64,000 nt of DNA from Sporomusa silvacetica DSM 10669 (GTDB taxonomy: Bacteria; Bacillota; Negativicutes; Sporomusales; Sporomusaceae). A program made the position numbers and the translations under genes. Position 1 is the first letter of the stretch, and each line of letters begins with the position of its first letter. Of this stretch, positions 34,214 to 42,908 are shown one piece after another. Under the pieces are notes generated by a model. That model saw only the letters and a program-made list of their open reading frames with translations. It ran no database searches and was not told the origin of the DNA. The stretch lies in contig NZ_LSLK01000061.1 of the NCBI RefSeq assembly GCF_002257705.1, positions 1-64,000 on the forward strand, read 5' to 3'.

Positions 34214-35425
34214 TTACGGCAGCGGAAATTTTACCATAAAAGTGGTTCCGGAGTCTCCGGTCTTAATCTCTATTTTTGCATTATGTCGATTGGCTATGCT
34301 GAAACATATCGGCAGCCCCAGTCCGGTGCCATTTTCTTTCGTTGTCACAAAGGGCGTACCTAATTTTTGTTCAATTTCCTGTGGAATACCGATACCCTGA
34401 TCTTGAATATATAAGACCACCTGTTCAGCTTCCGCATACGTGCCAATCGTCAATTGTCCTCCCGGCAACATAGCTTCCAGCCCATTCCTGACGAAATTGA
34501 GAATTAGTTGACGCATTTCCTGGGCATCCAGAAGCAAATCAGGTATATCGACCGCTAATTTCGTAACAATCCATTTTTCATTAAGCAGTGCATCAGACTC
34601 CAATAGTGGCAATAGCTTTTGGACAATCGTATTCAGATTCTGCAGTGACTGATCAAGCAGCTTGTTTCTGGCCAGCGAAAGATATTCTGTAATGATGGAA
34701 TTTGCTCTGTCCAGTTCGGTGATCATCAAATTAAGCCGCGAATCAAACTGGGCGAATTCCTTCTTCCTCATAAAAGACTGTAGAAACCCTCTTACTGTCG
34801 TCAAGGGATTCCTGATTTCGTGAGCAATACCAGCAGCCATTTCCCCAATCAGATTTAACCTTTCCATGCGGGACATCTCTTTTTCCATGAGCTTGCGTTC
34901 CGTAATATCGGTGATAATTGACCGATATTTTGCTCCATAGCTACCTGCGCCCGGCATCGGCATACTGATAATCTGCGCATAAATAGTCGTAGCTTTTTTG
35001 GATATTATTTCCACTTCGGTAATTACTTTTTTTGTAGTCAATCTGCATGAACGCAGATGATCAAAAAAAAGCTTATAGCTACCTTTATCGAGAAAAACAG
35101 TCATCGGCATGCCGAGCAGGCGTGATCGCTCCAAGCCTAATAAAGCCGCGCCAGCAAGATTAATCTCACTGATACAACCCTTTTCATCGAAAGTCACGTA
35201 ACCCGCCGGCGCAAAATCATACAAATCAGCATAGCGGTTGCGTGATTCTTCCAACTCCCCAAGAGCCTCTTGCATCGCTTGGCATTGAGTTTCCAAGTCC
35301 CATTCCTGGGCCTGCAATTTCTCTTTTAGCTGCTCTATTTCTTCTGTTCCGGCATTATCCAAAGATAGAAGCGGCTTCGCGGGATTACCGATTCCCCGCT
35401 TACCTTCGGCCTCTGGTCTGGCCAT
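34214..35425 (-). CDS. PAS-domain sensor histidine kinase
   Basis: Start ATG 35425 has GGAGGAGGC upstream; a longer frame to 35488 lacks this. 403 residues, no membrane segments. An N-terminal coiled coil (about 28-65) is followed by a PAS domain (about 65-175: YDFAPAGYVTFDEKGCISEIN), HisKA with phospho-His202 in GIAHEIRNPLTTV, and HATPase_c (about 290-400, with DQGIGIP and GTGLGLPI). It resembles cytosolic sporulation-type orphan kinases. No response regulator is adjacent; the CheR-PAS gene just upstream on the same strand may be a partner. Confidence 0.9.
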   Translation of the reverse strand: MARPEAEGKRGIGNPAKPLLSLDNAGTEEIEQLKEKLQAQEWDLETQCQAMQEALGELEESRNRYADLYDFAPAGYVTFDEKGCISEINLAGAALLGLERSRLLGMPMTVFLDKGSYKLFFDHLRSCRLTTKKVITEVEIISKKATTIYAQIISMPMPGAGSYGAKYRSIITDITERKLMEKEMSRMERLNLIGEMAAGIAHEIRNPLTTVRGFLQSFMRKKEFAQFDSRLNLMITELDRANSIITEYLSLARNKLLDQSLQNLNTIVQKLLPLLESDALLNEKWIVTKLAVDIPDLLLDAQEMRQLILNFVRNGLEAMLPGGQLTIGTYAEAEQVVLYIQDQGIGIPQEIEQKLGTPFVTTKENGTGLGLPICFSIANRHNAKIEIKTGDSGTTFMVKFPLP

Positions 35426-35532
35426 ATATAGCCTCCTCCTGACCGAGTACATTATTCCCACCCGATTCTCTTGGGCATCTCCTGGCATTATCCTGCTATT
35501 CGCCTATCCATTTGGTTTTACCCTTATCCTAG

Positions 35533-38049
35533 CTACGAGACAATAACTTCAAAGGCCATCAGAATCAATTTAGTATTGTCGTGCAATTTTACAATCCGGC
35601 GGGCATTAATCAACATGGTTAATTTGCCGTTATCAGCGAAGTCGCCGCTAACCGCAAAATCTTCAAACGCCTTATCTTGCTCCAGAAGAGCAGTCAGCAG
35701 GGTGCGCAGCTCCAGCAAATTCCACTTGCTGTTTTTAATTTGAAAAATAGATTGACCACTCACTTCTCCCGGCGTCATCCGAAAAGTCTGACAAAAAGCC
35801 TTGTTCGCTGTCTTCAGCCGCAGGTCGGTGTCGAGAACCACCATGGGATGCCTTACGGTTTCCACAATGGCTTCGGCATACTCCCGAGCCTCCTGGGCAA
35901 CTCTAATGCTTTGCTTGATAACGTCAATATCGGCAAAGGTGATAATAACACCATCAATTTTGTTATCTGTAGTCCGATAAGGACGTATCTGCATAGAATA
36001 CCAGTGCCCCCATCGATCCTGAACTTCTTGCTCTGCGCTGTTTAGCGTGTCGATTACCTGGAAGCTCGCTTGCTCCAAATCGGGAACAGCAATATTCGGC
36101 TTAATATTGCTGATCGGTCGTCCGACATCGGTGCTGATCAGGTTAAATACCGGTTCAGCAGCCGAGTTGAAACGCCTGATGCGCAAATCGTTGCTAAGTA
36201 TAAGGACAGGGAGGCTGATGCTACGAAGTAGATTGATCATATCGTTATTGACATGGTTCAATTCCATATTGCGGATTCCCAGTTCTTCATTCAGGGTCAT
36301 CAACTCTTCGTTAGTCGACTGGAGTTCTACTTTGGCGGTCTCCATTTCTTCATTCATGCTCTGCAATTCTTCGTTACTCGATTGTACTTCTTCGTTCGCA
36401 TACCTGAGGTCTTCGTTGTCCGCTTCGTGCTGGTCGATGATCGACTGCAGGTATTCCTTCGTGGCGGCGACCTCCTGTTGCAGACGCAAGACTTCATCGA
36501 CAGCCCTCGCCTGTTGTACCACTTCCGGTGCCGCAATGGCACTGTTAGACGTACTATCAAGCAGAGGAGACTGTGATACACCATCCCGAAACAATACCAG
36601 AAAATACTCTCCTTGAGAAAACGGCCCCTTGATCGGAACAATATCAACATTAACCGGGAGTGACTGCCCATTCTGGAGAACATGCAGACCTTCCTTTTTA
36701 ACCAGTATATTTTCTTTTTTAGCCTGATTGACGGCTGCTCGCAGTCCAGCAAACAAACCGTCCCGGGCCATCTTTAGCAGGTTTACGCTCGGCATTCCTG
36801 ATGCCGGTTCAAGATAAACGCCAGTCCGGCCCCGGAATTGAATAATATCCAGTTGGCTGTTGATAACGACACCAGCTGGAGCGTATTTGCTGAGAACGAT
36901 CCTGTCAGCCTCTTTTTGCACATCCAGCCAGGAACCGACGCTCAAACCGTCAACCTCGTCCTTGCTGCGGTTTTGGTGGAGCGTTGCCGCATGCTCAGCA
37001 GCCGAAAAATCAAACACCAGCGGCGTGACAACCGATTTTTTCGTATAAATCCTATATTTTTTATCCACCAGGTTAAACAGATCGGCAAATACACCGATAG
37101 ACTCTGACGCCCCCAAAATAAGATAGCCTTCGGGATTCAGAGCGTAATGAAAAATCGGGAATATTCGCTTATGCAATGCCGCCCCAAAGTAGATCATCAC
37201 ATTGCGGCAACTGACAAGATCCACCCTGGAAATAGGCGGATCTTGTCCGATATCCTGCCTAGCAAATACACATATATCGCGAATCGTCTTGCTGACCTGG
37301 TAGCCCTGTTCCACTTCAACAAAAAAACGGCTAAGACGCGCTGGACTAACATCAGTCATGATTGTCTTCGGGTAGATTCCAACTCGTGCTTTGTCGATAA
37401 CCGTTTTATTAATATCGGTAGCAAAAATCTGGATTCGCCTATCAACATTGTTGTCCGCCAAAAATTCCAGCAAAGCGATAGCCAGTGAATAGGCTTCCTC
37501 GCCTGTTGAACAACCAGGCACCCACAGCCGGATAGGCACGTTGGGTGCTACAGTGCTAACAATCAATGGGAAAATCGTCTTTTTCAAAGTCTCGAATGCC
37601 TGCGGCTCACGGAAAAATTTCGTGACATTGATCAACAGATCTTGCTGCAGAGCGGTAAGTTCTGCACCATTTTGCTGCAGATAAACAACATAATTGTCAA
37701 GCTTGTCGAGCTTGAGCAAACTCATTCGGCGCATGATCCGCCGTTTTATTGTTAGCTGCTTGTATTCAGCGAAATTAATACCGCTGGTTTTGCATAACAA
37801 GGCAATAATCCGATTAAGTACCTCGGTTCCGTCCGGGAACAACTCGTCGTCGGCTACTAGGCTTGAAATAATCCACGATTGGCAACCCCGCGAAAGTTCA
37901 CCGGTGATCGAACAATCCTGCCGCTGTTCTTGGTTACCGTCTGTTTGTTCTGTTGTCAAGACAGGCCTAGCGGCTTTTGCCGTCGCTACAGAGGATTCCC
38001 TTCCAGATTGCTGGCTATAACTTTTGTCGCCAGAATTATTCTCTTTCAT
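35533..38049 (-). CDS. CheR-type methyltransferase with PAS domains (lacking CheB)
   Basis: Start ATG 38049 with GGAGAGGG upstream; 838 residues. Domains: CheR N-terminal helical domain (about 60-115), CheR SAM methyltransferase (about 125-320; RLWVPGCSTGEEAYSLAI is the SAM motif), a middle region (340-520), a Glu-rich coiled coil near 530-600 (EEVQSSNEELQSMNEEM repeats), then two PAS domains (about 605-715 and 720-838). This is the CheB/CheR-fusion architecture without the CheB esterase at the N-terminus. A role in receptor methylation or signalling is inferred. No che genes are nearby. Confidence 0.88.
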   Translation of the reverse strand: MKENNSGDKSYSQQSGRESSVATAKAARPVLTTEQTDGNQEQRQDCSITGELSRGCQSWIISSLVADDELFPDGTEVLNRIIALLCKTSGINFAEYKQLTIKRRIMRRMSLLKLDKLDNYVVYLQQNGAELTALQQDLLINVTKFFREPQAFETLKKTIFPLIVSTVAPNVPIRLWVPGCSTGEEAYSLAIALLEFLADNNVDRRIQIFATDINKTVIDKARVGIYPKTIMTDVSPARLSRFFVEVEQGYQVSKTIRDICVFARQDIGQDPPISRVDLVSCRNVMIYFGAALHKRIFPIFHYALNPEGYLILGASESIGVFADLFNLVDKKYRIYTKKSVVTPLVFDFSAAEHAATLHQNRSKDEVDGLSVGSWLDVQKEADRIVLSKYAPAGVVINSQLDIIQFRGRTGVYLEPASGMPSVNLLKMARDGLFAGLRAAVNQAKKENILVKKEGLHVLQNGQSLPVNVDIVPIKGPFSQGEYFLVLFRDGVSQSPLLDSTSNSAIAAPEVVQQARAVDEVLRLQQEVAATKEYLQSIIDQHEADNEDLRYANEEVQSSNEELQSMNEEMETAKVELQSTNEELMTLNEELGIRNMELNHVNNDMINLLRSISLPVLILSNDLRIRRFNSAAEPVFNLISTDVGRPISNIKPNIAVPDLEQASFQVIDTLNSAEQEVQDRWGHWYSMQIRPYRTTDNKIDGVIITFADIDVIKQSIRVAQEAREYAEAIVETVRHPMVVLDTDLRLKTANKAFCQTFRMTPGEVSGQSIFQIKNSKWNLLELRTLLTALLEQDKAFEDFAVSGDFADNGKLTMLINARRIVKLHDNTKLILMAFEVIVS

Positions 38050-38250
38050 TTTTCCCTCTCCTTCAACAAATGAGACGGCAGTATGCTTTATTGCAATCTT
38101 ATCGTAGTTATTTCCAGCAAAATAATACATAAATGGTCATTTTTGTTATATATTCTATAAGCTTACATTCTTTTCCTGCCGAAAACCTAATACTATTATC
38201 TAAACACCAACTATTATTTTTTGCATCATTGTTATACTCCATCATAAGAT
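38050..38250. other. Intergenic region upstream of the CheR-PAS gene
   Basis: AT-rich region expected to hold the promoter of the CheR-PAS gene. No strong -35/-10 pair stands out, and no gene or hairpin was found before repeat copy C. Confidence 0.4.
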
Positions 38251-38336
38251 AAGACTTGGCTTATGCCAAGTCCCTTAGGACGCCGGCAAAAGCCTTAGTC
38301 GTTCAATCCAGGGAAAGTTATACTTTCCATCTGGAC
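38251..38336 (+). repeat. Dispersed structured repeat, copy C (short form)
   Basis: 86 bp. It keeps the first hairpin (GACTTGGC/GCCAAGTC with loop TTAT), the GCCGGCA-AAGCC junction and the terminal ATCCAG..CTGGA hairpin of copies A and B. It lacks the two central hairpins, an internal deletion of about 58 nt relative to copy A. It sits in the intergenic region between the CheR-PAS gene and the 84-aa gene. Confidence 0.85.
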
Positions 38337-38473
38337 AAGAAAACCTTTCTGCCCCCCCAACCGCTTTTCCTGCCAAACATAGCAAAATCATAGCATACAC
38401 CGAGCCATTTCTACAAATGAAACTGCATATAACATTCGTATGTCTGCAAGCTTTGGAATTGCTGAATATGTGT

Positions 38474-38501
38474 TTGGAGAAGATGTGGTCACATATACTA
38501 T
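38474..38501 (+). promoter_or_regulatory. Possible promoter of the 84-aa gene
   Basis: TTGGAG (38474-38479), 16 bp, TACTAT (38496-38501), about 27 bp upstream of the ATG at 38528. Weak but well placed. Confidence 0.4.
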
Positions 38502-38527
38502 ATTATTAGTTGGGATGAGGTGTCGAC

Positions 38528-38782
38528 ATGAACAAAATCTCGCTTTCTAGAGCAGCGTCCATGATCAGTCCTGATATTGGCGACGTGCTTGAAATTTTCT
38601 TATATACCAACCTTAGTGCCCTAGTTTCGTCTAATCCAGATGTGGTATTAACACCCAGTTTTCAAGCAGCATTGACTTCCGCTTTAAATAGTATCAGCGG
38701 TCGGCACAATATCACTTTACCAAGCGACATTACTAATATATTGGAAGTGTTTATAATAATGAATGCAAGCAGAATCGTTTAA
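38528..38782 (+). CDS. Hypothetical protein, 84 aa
   Basis: ATG at 38528 with GGATGAGGTG upstream. 84 residues, neutral, with repeated hydrophobic helices (DIGDVLEIFLYTNLSALV and DITNILEVFIIMNASRIV) that look like an internal duplication of a D-I-x(3)-LE-I/V-F-I/L motif. No export signal. The last 16 codons are repeated at 58019-58068 as part of a large direct duplication. Unrecognised. Confidence 0.6.
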   Translation: MNKISLSRAASMISPDIGDVLEIFLYTNLSALVSSNPDVVLTPSFQAALTSALNSISGRHNITLPSDITNILEVFIIMNASRIV

Positions 38783-38907
38783 CTGGTTCTTTAATAAATG
38801 TTCCCCTTTGGCTTGACGTCACAGCATGCCATAGGATAATAAAGCTCTGATTGAATCAGGAGTTGCTAGTTCTACTCAATCAAAATCATGCTAGCCCCGG
38901 GGAACAT

Positions 38908-38943
38908 GAAAAGCCCCCAGTACTTTAAAAGCACCGAGGGCTT
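38908..38943 (-). terminator. Terminator of the cassette operon
   Basis: Hairpin AAGCCCTCGGTGC/GTACTGGGGGCTT (minus strand) followed by TTTTC, immediately after the stop of the 37-aa gene. It is repeated in copy 2 at 58116-58150. Confidence 0.8.
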
Positions 38944-38948
38944 CTCTG

Positions 38949-39062
38949 CTATTTCTCATTTTTCTTCTTCTTTGTTGCTGCCTGTTTAGCAACAAAGAAG
39001 CGCGAGCTTTTAACTGCATTTTTGATATTCTTATAACTGCTTTTCTCGGAAATCTTACCCAT
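38949..39062 (-). CDS. Small basic protein, 37 aa
   Basis: ATG at 39062 with AGGGAGGG upstream. 37 residues, strongly basic with an AATKKKKNEK tail, no cysteines. The DNA contains a perfect 12-bp inverted repeat CTTCTTTGTTGC/GCAACAAAGAAG inside the coding region. It is the last gene of the cassette and an identical copy lies at 58156-58269, the only gene besides the hydrolase kept whole in the degraded copy. Function unknown. Confidence 0.55.
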   Translation of the reverse strand: MGKISEKSSYKNIKNAVKSSRFFVAKQAATKKKKNEK

Positions 39063-39090
39063 ACAAGCACCCTCCCTATAAATAGTATTT

Positions 39091-40170
39091 CTAATGCTTC
39101 TTGAATCCACCAGATTTGGCTAAATCCTTTAAAAATAAGCTGTCTGCTAGCGGCAGCGTCACTCTATTCCCTGTAAATGCGGATTTATAAATAGCCAGTA
39201 TTACTTCTAAGGCTTTTCGTCCTTCTAAGCCATTGATTGGCGGTTCCATATTATTTTTAAACGCGGTGATTATCTCCTGAAATTGACGCCGATGACATTC
39301 AAACGAAATATCAGGACTGCTCACGCCAGCGTTTTCAGTACTACTTCCTGCTTTATATTCATAACCCGACTTTAATTGAACAGAAGTAAGTACTTCATTT
39401 TCAATGACTGCACTTCCTTCCGTGCCATAGATGTCGATGCGCGAGACCAGACCTGGATAAGCACAGGTAGTACCTTCAATTACTCCCAATGCACCGGATT
39501 GAAACTTGACGGCAGCTGAAGCGGTATCTTCTACTTCAAGCCCTGTATGCCCAAGAGTTCCGCAATGACCGGTAACTTCTGCGACCGATCCTGCAAGAAA
39601 CTGCAGCATATCAATATAATGGATGCCCTGGTTCATTAGAACACCCCCACCGTCCATGTCCCATGTGCCGCGCCACGCACCGCTATCATAATATTCCCGA
39701 CTCCGGTATAGCTTAATATAGCAGCCGCCAAAAATTAGTCTCCCCAATTTTCCCTGTTCCAGTAACCTCTTTAAAGCTATAACACCGTCACTGTAGCGTC
39801 TTTGAAATATGATTCCCAATTTAACCCCTTGTGATTGGCAGATTTTAATCAGAGCATCTGCCTTTTCTAATGTGACTTCAATTGGTTTCTCGATAATAAC
39901 ATGCTTACCTGCCAGCGCAGCTTCCATCCCGAGCTTAGCATGCAGTCCATTAGGAGTACATATCGATACTGCATCAATATCCGTTCTTTTCAGCATTTCC
40001 TGATAGTCATTATACCAAGCACAATTAAACTTGCCAGCAAGTTCTTGCGTCTTCGCGGCAGAGCGACCAAAAATAGCGACCAAAGCAGCATCATGTATGT
40101 CTGAAATAGCCTGAGCATGGATAGGGACTATTGATCCGGTCCCTACTATTGCAAATTTTATTTTACTCAT
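39091..40170 (-). CDS. Gfo/Idh/MocA family oxidoreductase
   Basis: NAD(P)-dependent sugar-type dehydrogenase. ATG 40170 (AGAGGTG upstream) gives 359 residues; the frame runs further up to 40293 into the preceding gene and is rejected. Rossmann motif VGTGSIVPIHAQAI at about 9-22. EKPIEVTLEKAD carries the EKP motif, with the catalytic Lys near residue 95. The Gfo/Idh C-terminal domain has GGGVLMNQGIHYIDML. Substrate not evident. Third gene of the cassette. Confidence 0.93.
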   Translation of the reverse strand: MSKIKFAIVGTGSIVPIHAQAISDIHDAALVAIFGRSAAKTQELAGKFNCAWYNDYQEMLKRTDIDAVSICTPNGLHAKLGMEAALAGKHVIIEKPIEVTLEKADALIKICQSQGVKLGIIFQRRYSDGVIALKRLLEQGKLGRLIFGGCYIKLYRSREYYDSGAWRGTWDMDGGGVLMNQGIHYIDMLQFLAGSVAEVTGHCGTLGHTGLEVEDTASAAVKFQSGALGVIEGTTCAYPGLVSRIDIYGTEGSAVIENEVLTSVQLKSGYEYKAGSSTENAGVSSPDISFECHRRQFQEIITAFKNNMEPPINGLEGRKALEVILAIYKSAFTGNRVTLPLADSLFLKDLAKSGGFKKH

Positions 40171-40204
40171 GTTGCACCTCTTTCTAAACCACTCTGGTAA
40201 CGTA

Positions 40205-40765
40205 TTAGGGGTTCCTAGACATTTGCATTTGTAATGCTTTGACAGCAATCTCTGCCATAACTTTATAACCGCGTTCGTTAGGATGTAGCGCATCTGCGTA
40301 GAATTCCACTTGTCGTCGCTTGCTTTTCAAAAAGGCTGTATAAAAATCAATTACAGCTAACTTATTAGTGAGTGCATACTCCCGCATATCTTCGCGGTAT
40401 AGACCCAGAATATATTCATCTTGAGGATAAATACAAGGTATTGGTAAACCAATCAGCGGCGTTATTCCATATTGCAAAGCTGTTTCTACCATATAACGAA
40501 TATTATTATCTACTTCTTCTGCCTCAACTTTGGCGCAAGCATCGTTAGTACCACCCATTATAATTACATGTGATGGCAATTGGCTGATAACGTCAAAGTC
40601 AAACCGTTCCACCATTTGTGAACTAGTGTTACCATTTACACCTTTATTGATTATCGAAAGGCCTAACTCCTTACCGGCTAAATGAACCCATGACAAGCAT
40701 TGTAAATAAGGAAACCCATATGTGATAGAATCACCTATGGCAACTATCTTTTTCTCATATGACAT
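40205..40765 (-). CDS. SGNH/GDSL hydrolase
   Basis: Esterase/lipase-type hydrolase, 186 residues, no signal peptide. Block I GDSITYG with nucleophile Ser13; block III GGTNDA with Asn74; block V DALHPNERG with Asp158 and His161. All catalytic residues are present. Such enzymes often deacylate sugars or lipids. It sits between the XRE-methyltransferase (11 bp) and the oxidoreductase (34 bp), so it is in the same transcript. A nearly identical copy lies at 58545-59105. Confidence 0.93.
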   Translation of the reverse strand: MSYEKKIVAIGDSITYGFPYLQCLSWVHLAGKELGLSIINKGVNGNTSSQMVERFDFDVISQLPSHVIIMGGTNDACAKVEAEEVDNNIRYMVETALQYGITPLIGLPIPCIYPQDEYILGLYREDMREYALTNKLAVIDFYTAFLKSKRRQVEFYADALHPNERGYKVMAEIAVKALQMQMSRNP

Positions 40766-40776
40766 ATTTTTCCCCT

Positions 40777-41613
40777 TTAGAAAGTACGCTCTATTTTTCT
40801 TGCAATTATGCTATTTACCGCATGCTGATGTGGTATTCCAGCCGAATTACAATCTACAATTTGTTCCTCACACCAAAGGATTTCCCAGTCATAGTAATAC
40901 TTAGCCAAATCACCAGACAAATAGAAAAACTCGTTTTTTTCCCAATCAGGCGCAACCTTTATAAATGGCTTTTCAACAAATATTAAATGTGCGTTAAGTC
41001 CGCCGATATTCGTATAACGTTTATATTTATCAAAATGATTTTGACGTTGCTCCAACGGCAAAAATTGAAGTGAACCATGAGAATAAATTACGTCATAAGC
41101 AACAGCAAGCTCATATCCGATCATATCGGCTTGAAGAATACTGACCTCATAGCCAGCTGCCTGACTATACTGCCTAATTTTTTTGATACCAGGAGTTGAG
41201 ATTTCCAACGCATCCACCTGGAAACCGCATTTAGCAAAATAGATAGCATCCCGACCTTCACCACTGCCAATATCTAATAAACTCTTGTTTGCCTTATCCT
41301 GCATGATTTTTACAGTTTGCTCAGCAAGCAGGGAATGCTGGAGTCCCCAATAGTATTCTTCTTTCTTATAATCACCATCATAGGGGCTTACTTTTTCCAT
41401 TAGGCTATCGCCTGTCAGCAAGCAATCAATTGATGTCCCAAGCACCTTCGCTAAAGGCGGCAGCAATGGGGTATCCGGCAAGGCATTGCCTTTTTCCCAT
41501 TTGGAGACCGCTTGTGGAGTGACATTCAATGTCAAGCTGATTTGTTCTTGCGTATAGCCCCGTTGTTTTCGTAACAGAGCAATACGCTGACCAATTTTAT
41601 TATCATTAGACAT
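40777..41613 (-). CDS. XRE-family regulator fused to a class I SAM methyltransferase
   Basis: 278 residues. The N-terminal HTH_3/XRE domain (about 8-62: IALLRKQRGYTQEQISLTLNVTPQAVSKWEKG) is joined by a short linker to a methyltransferase domain (about 100-270). SAM motif I is LLDIGSGEGRDAIYFAKCG (112-130) and the following acidic VDALEIS is motif II. The fused layout suggests a regulator that also methylates a small molecule or responds to SAM. It is the first gene of the cassette, with a palindrome just upstream. Only the C-terminal 40 or so residues survive in copy 2. Confidence 0.9.
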   Translation of the reverse strand: MSNDNKIGQRIALLRKQRGYTQEQISLTLNVTPQAVSKWEKGNALPDTPLLPPLAKVLGTSIDCLLTGDSLMEKVSPYDGDYKKEEYYWGLQHSLLAEQTVKIMQDKANKSLLDIGSGEGRDAIYFAKCGFQVDALEISTPGIKKIRQYSQAAGYEVSILQADMIGYELAVAYDVIYSHGSLQFLPLEQRQNHFDKYKRYTNIGGLNAHLIFVEKPFIKVAPDWEKNEFFYLSGDLAKYYYDWEILWCEEQIVDCNSAGIPHQHAVNSIIARKIERTF

Positions 41614-41636
41614 AGTTTATCTTCCTTTTTCGATAC

Positions 41637-41650
41637 TATCAGTACTGACA
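41637..41650. promoter_or_regulatory. Operator-like palindrome upstream of the XRE gene
   Basis: TATCAGTACTGACA lies 24 bp upstream of the start; the core TCAGTACTGA is a perfect palindrome. The copy at 59311-59324 (TGTCAGTACTGACA) is fully symmetric. A plausible XRE binding site for autoregulation. Confidence 0.6.
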
Positions 41651-42270
41651 TTACCATTGTATCGTTGGTTGCTGTCAAAGTCTACCTAGCCGTAGTTGCA
41701 GACATCTGCTAGAAACACAACCACTGGTTGAATTTCACTACCAAGTCTAGGAAAACAAAATAAACAAACCCTGCAGTGACAAATTTACACCCCTACTTTG
41801 CACTTGGTGACACAGATGGTACTGAACCTAATGAAGCTTTTCCATTATTGGCAAACATAAAACAGGTAGGAAGTTTAACCTTCCTACCTGTTTTTACTCG
41901 CATCCATCCCTATAGCACTAAACTATACACGACAATCTCAAACAACCTATTCCAAACTTAACAATTGATTCGTCCGTACTCTGTGAGATATAGACCAAAT
42001 AAACCAGATAGACCACTACAAACCAGATGAAAAAACTTGTTTCAAACAGTCACTTACTCAACTTCAATACTTAGGGTTCAGATGATTAAATTGCAACTAA
42101 AAAACACAATCCTGAGCCAGATATACTAATCGCTTTGCAACAACGAAACTGAAAGTTCCTACCTCTGCAATACTTAGTTGAATCTAGGTCGCTATAAGGA
42201 TGGTGCTTGATTAGATAATAACATAATAATAGTTATTATGCAACTCTTTTTTTGACCTATTAAGCAGATG
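41651..42270. other. Non-coding tail of the large direct repeat
   Basis: About 620 bp without a supported gene. It holds one strong bidirectional terminator (41860-41895) and an AT-rich remainder that is conserved almost base for base in copy 2 (59325-59902). Nothing else recognisable. Confidence 0.5.
41860..41895. terminator. Strong bidirectional terminator
   Basis: Perfect AAACAGGTAGGAAG/CTTCCTACCTGTTT hairpin with T5. Repeated at 59503-59538 in copy 2. No gene immediately upstream on either strand needs it. Confidence 0.85.
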
Positions 42271-42396
42271 TCAAACTAAGTCCAGTCTTTTGTTGTATTC
42301 TTTAATAATGGATATTGATTTTTTAAAGCATTCCAACTCTGTTTGAGTTAATCGGATCTCAACAATTTCCTTTACACCTTGCCTGTTATTCCTAAT
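42271..42396 (-). pseudogene. C-terminal remnant of a lactate/malate dehydrogenase-like gene
   Basis: A 41-codon open segment reads IRNNRQGVKEIVEIRLTQTE...FKKSISIIKEYN and ends in a stop. The pattern xGVxEIxEIxLTxxExxxFxKSxxxIKE is the C-terminal signature of LDH/MDH enzymes. The preceding domain is missing and the frame is broken at about 42397. It begins 3 bp past the end of the large direct repeat, so it may be a fragment cut by that rearrangement. Confidence 0.45.
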
Positions 42397-42433
42397 TAAA
42401 ACATCACCCCAAAAATGAATTCAGGGTGATGTT
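42397..42433 (-). terminator. Terminator of the tps operon
   Basis: Hairpin ACATCACCC/GGGTGATGT (42401-42432) with a T4 on the minus strand, 8 bp past the OmpH-like stop. Confidence 0.75.
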
Positions 42434-42441
42434 CTTTCGCA

Positions 42442-42885
42442 CTATTTCTCAGCAATCTTCTTCAACACATCTGCCGTGATATCTACACCACCGCAGACAA
42501 CTTCATTTTTCCCGATTACAATTGACAGTCCTTTTTCACTTGCCACTTCATTGGCAGCAGCCACAACCTTAGCCGAAATTGGTTTTACAAGTTCCAGCCT
42601 CTTTTGCTCCACCCGTTGCCCGAGTTGACGGTCAAGTTCCTGTTTTTCCTGGCCACTCAGGCTGGTCGACTTTTCGGCGAATTCATTTTTCACCGCCTCC
42701 TGCTCGGCTCGCAGGGCTTCATTGGCCTTTGCTGTATCTGGGTGATGGTCGATCAGATAGATGAAATCAACATAGCCAACCTGGGCAATGGCTGGCGCAG
42801 CCTGGGCCGATGATGCACCAAACGCCAAAGCGATAAATAGTGCCATAAGAATGGCTCCTAAAAAATTTCTCTGTTGTGTGAACAT
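42442..42885 (-). CDS. Skp/OmpH-like periplasmic chaperone
   Basis: Periplasmic holdase-type protein for outer-membrane or secreted proteins. 147 residues from the ATG at 42885; the ATG 6 bp upstream abuts the AGAGGGA site. A signal peptide (to about residue 30, ASSAQA) is followed by VGYVDFIYLIDHHPDTAKANEALRAE, the OmpH/Skp start, a charged coiled-coil middle and a C-terminal I/V-rich strand. It is the last gene of the tpsB-tpsA-98aa-ompH set, which suggests a dedicated chaperone for the exoprotein. Confidence 0.88.
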   Translation of the reverse strand: MFTQQRNFLGAILMALFIALAFGASSAQAAPAIAQVGYVDFIYLIDHHPDTAKANEALRAEQEAVKNEFAEKSTSLSGQEKQELDRQLGQRVEQKRLELVKPISAKVVAAANEVASEKGLSIVIGKNEVVCGGVDITADVLKKIAEK

Positions 42886-42908
42886 TATCATTCCCTCTTT
42901 CGTGTTTA

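Larger units (their letters stand above)
38733..42267. repeat. Large direct repeat, copy 1 (intact)
   Basis: Matches 58019-59902 in the same orientation, starting at CTAATATATTGG and ending at CTATTAAGCAG. This copy carries intact genes for the 37-aa protein, the oxidoreductase, the SGNH hydrolase and the XRE-methyltransferase, plus a non-coding tail. Copy 2 has lost most of the oxidoreductase and the methyltransferase. Confidence 0.9.
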
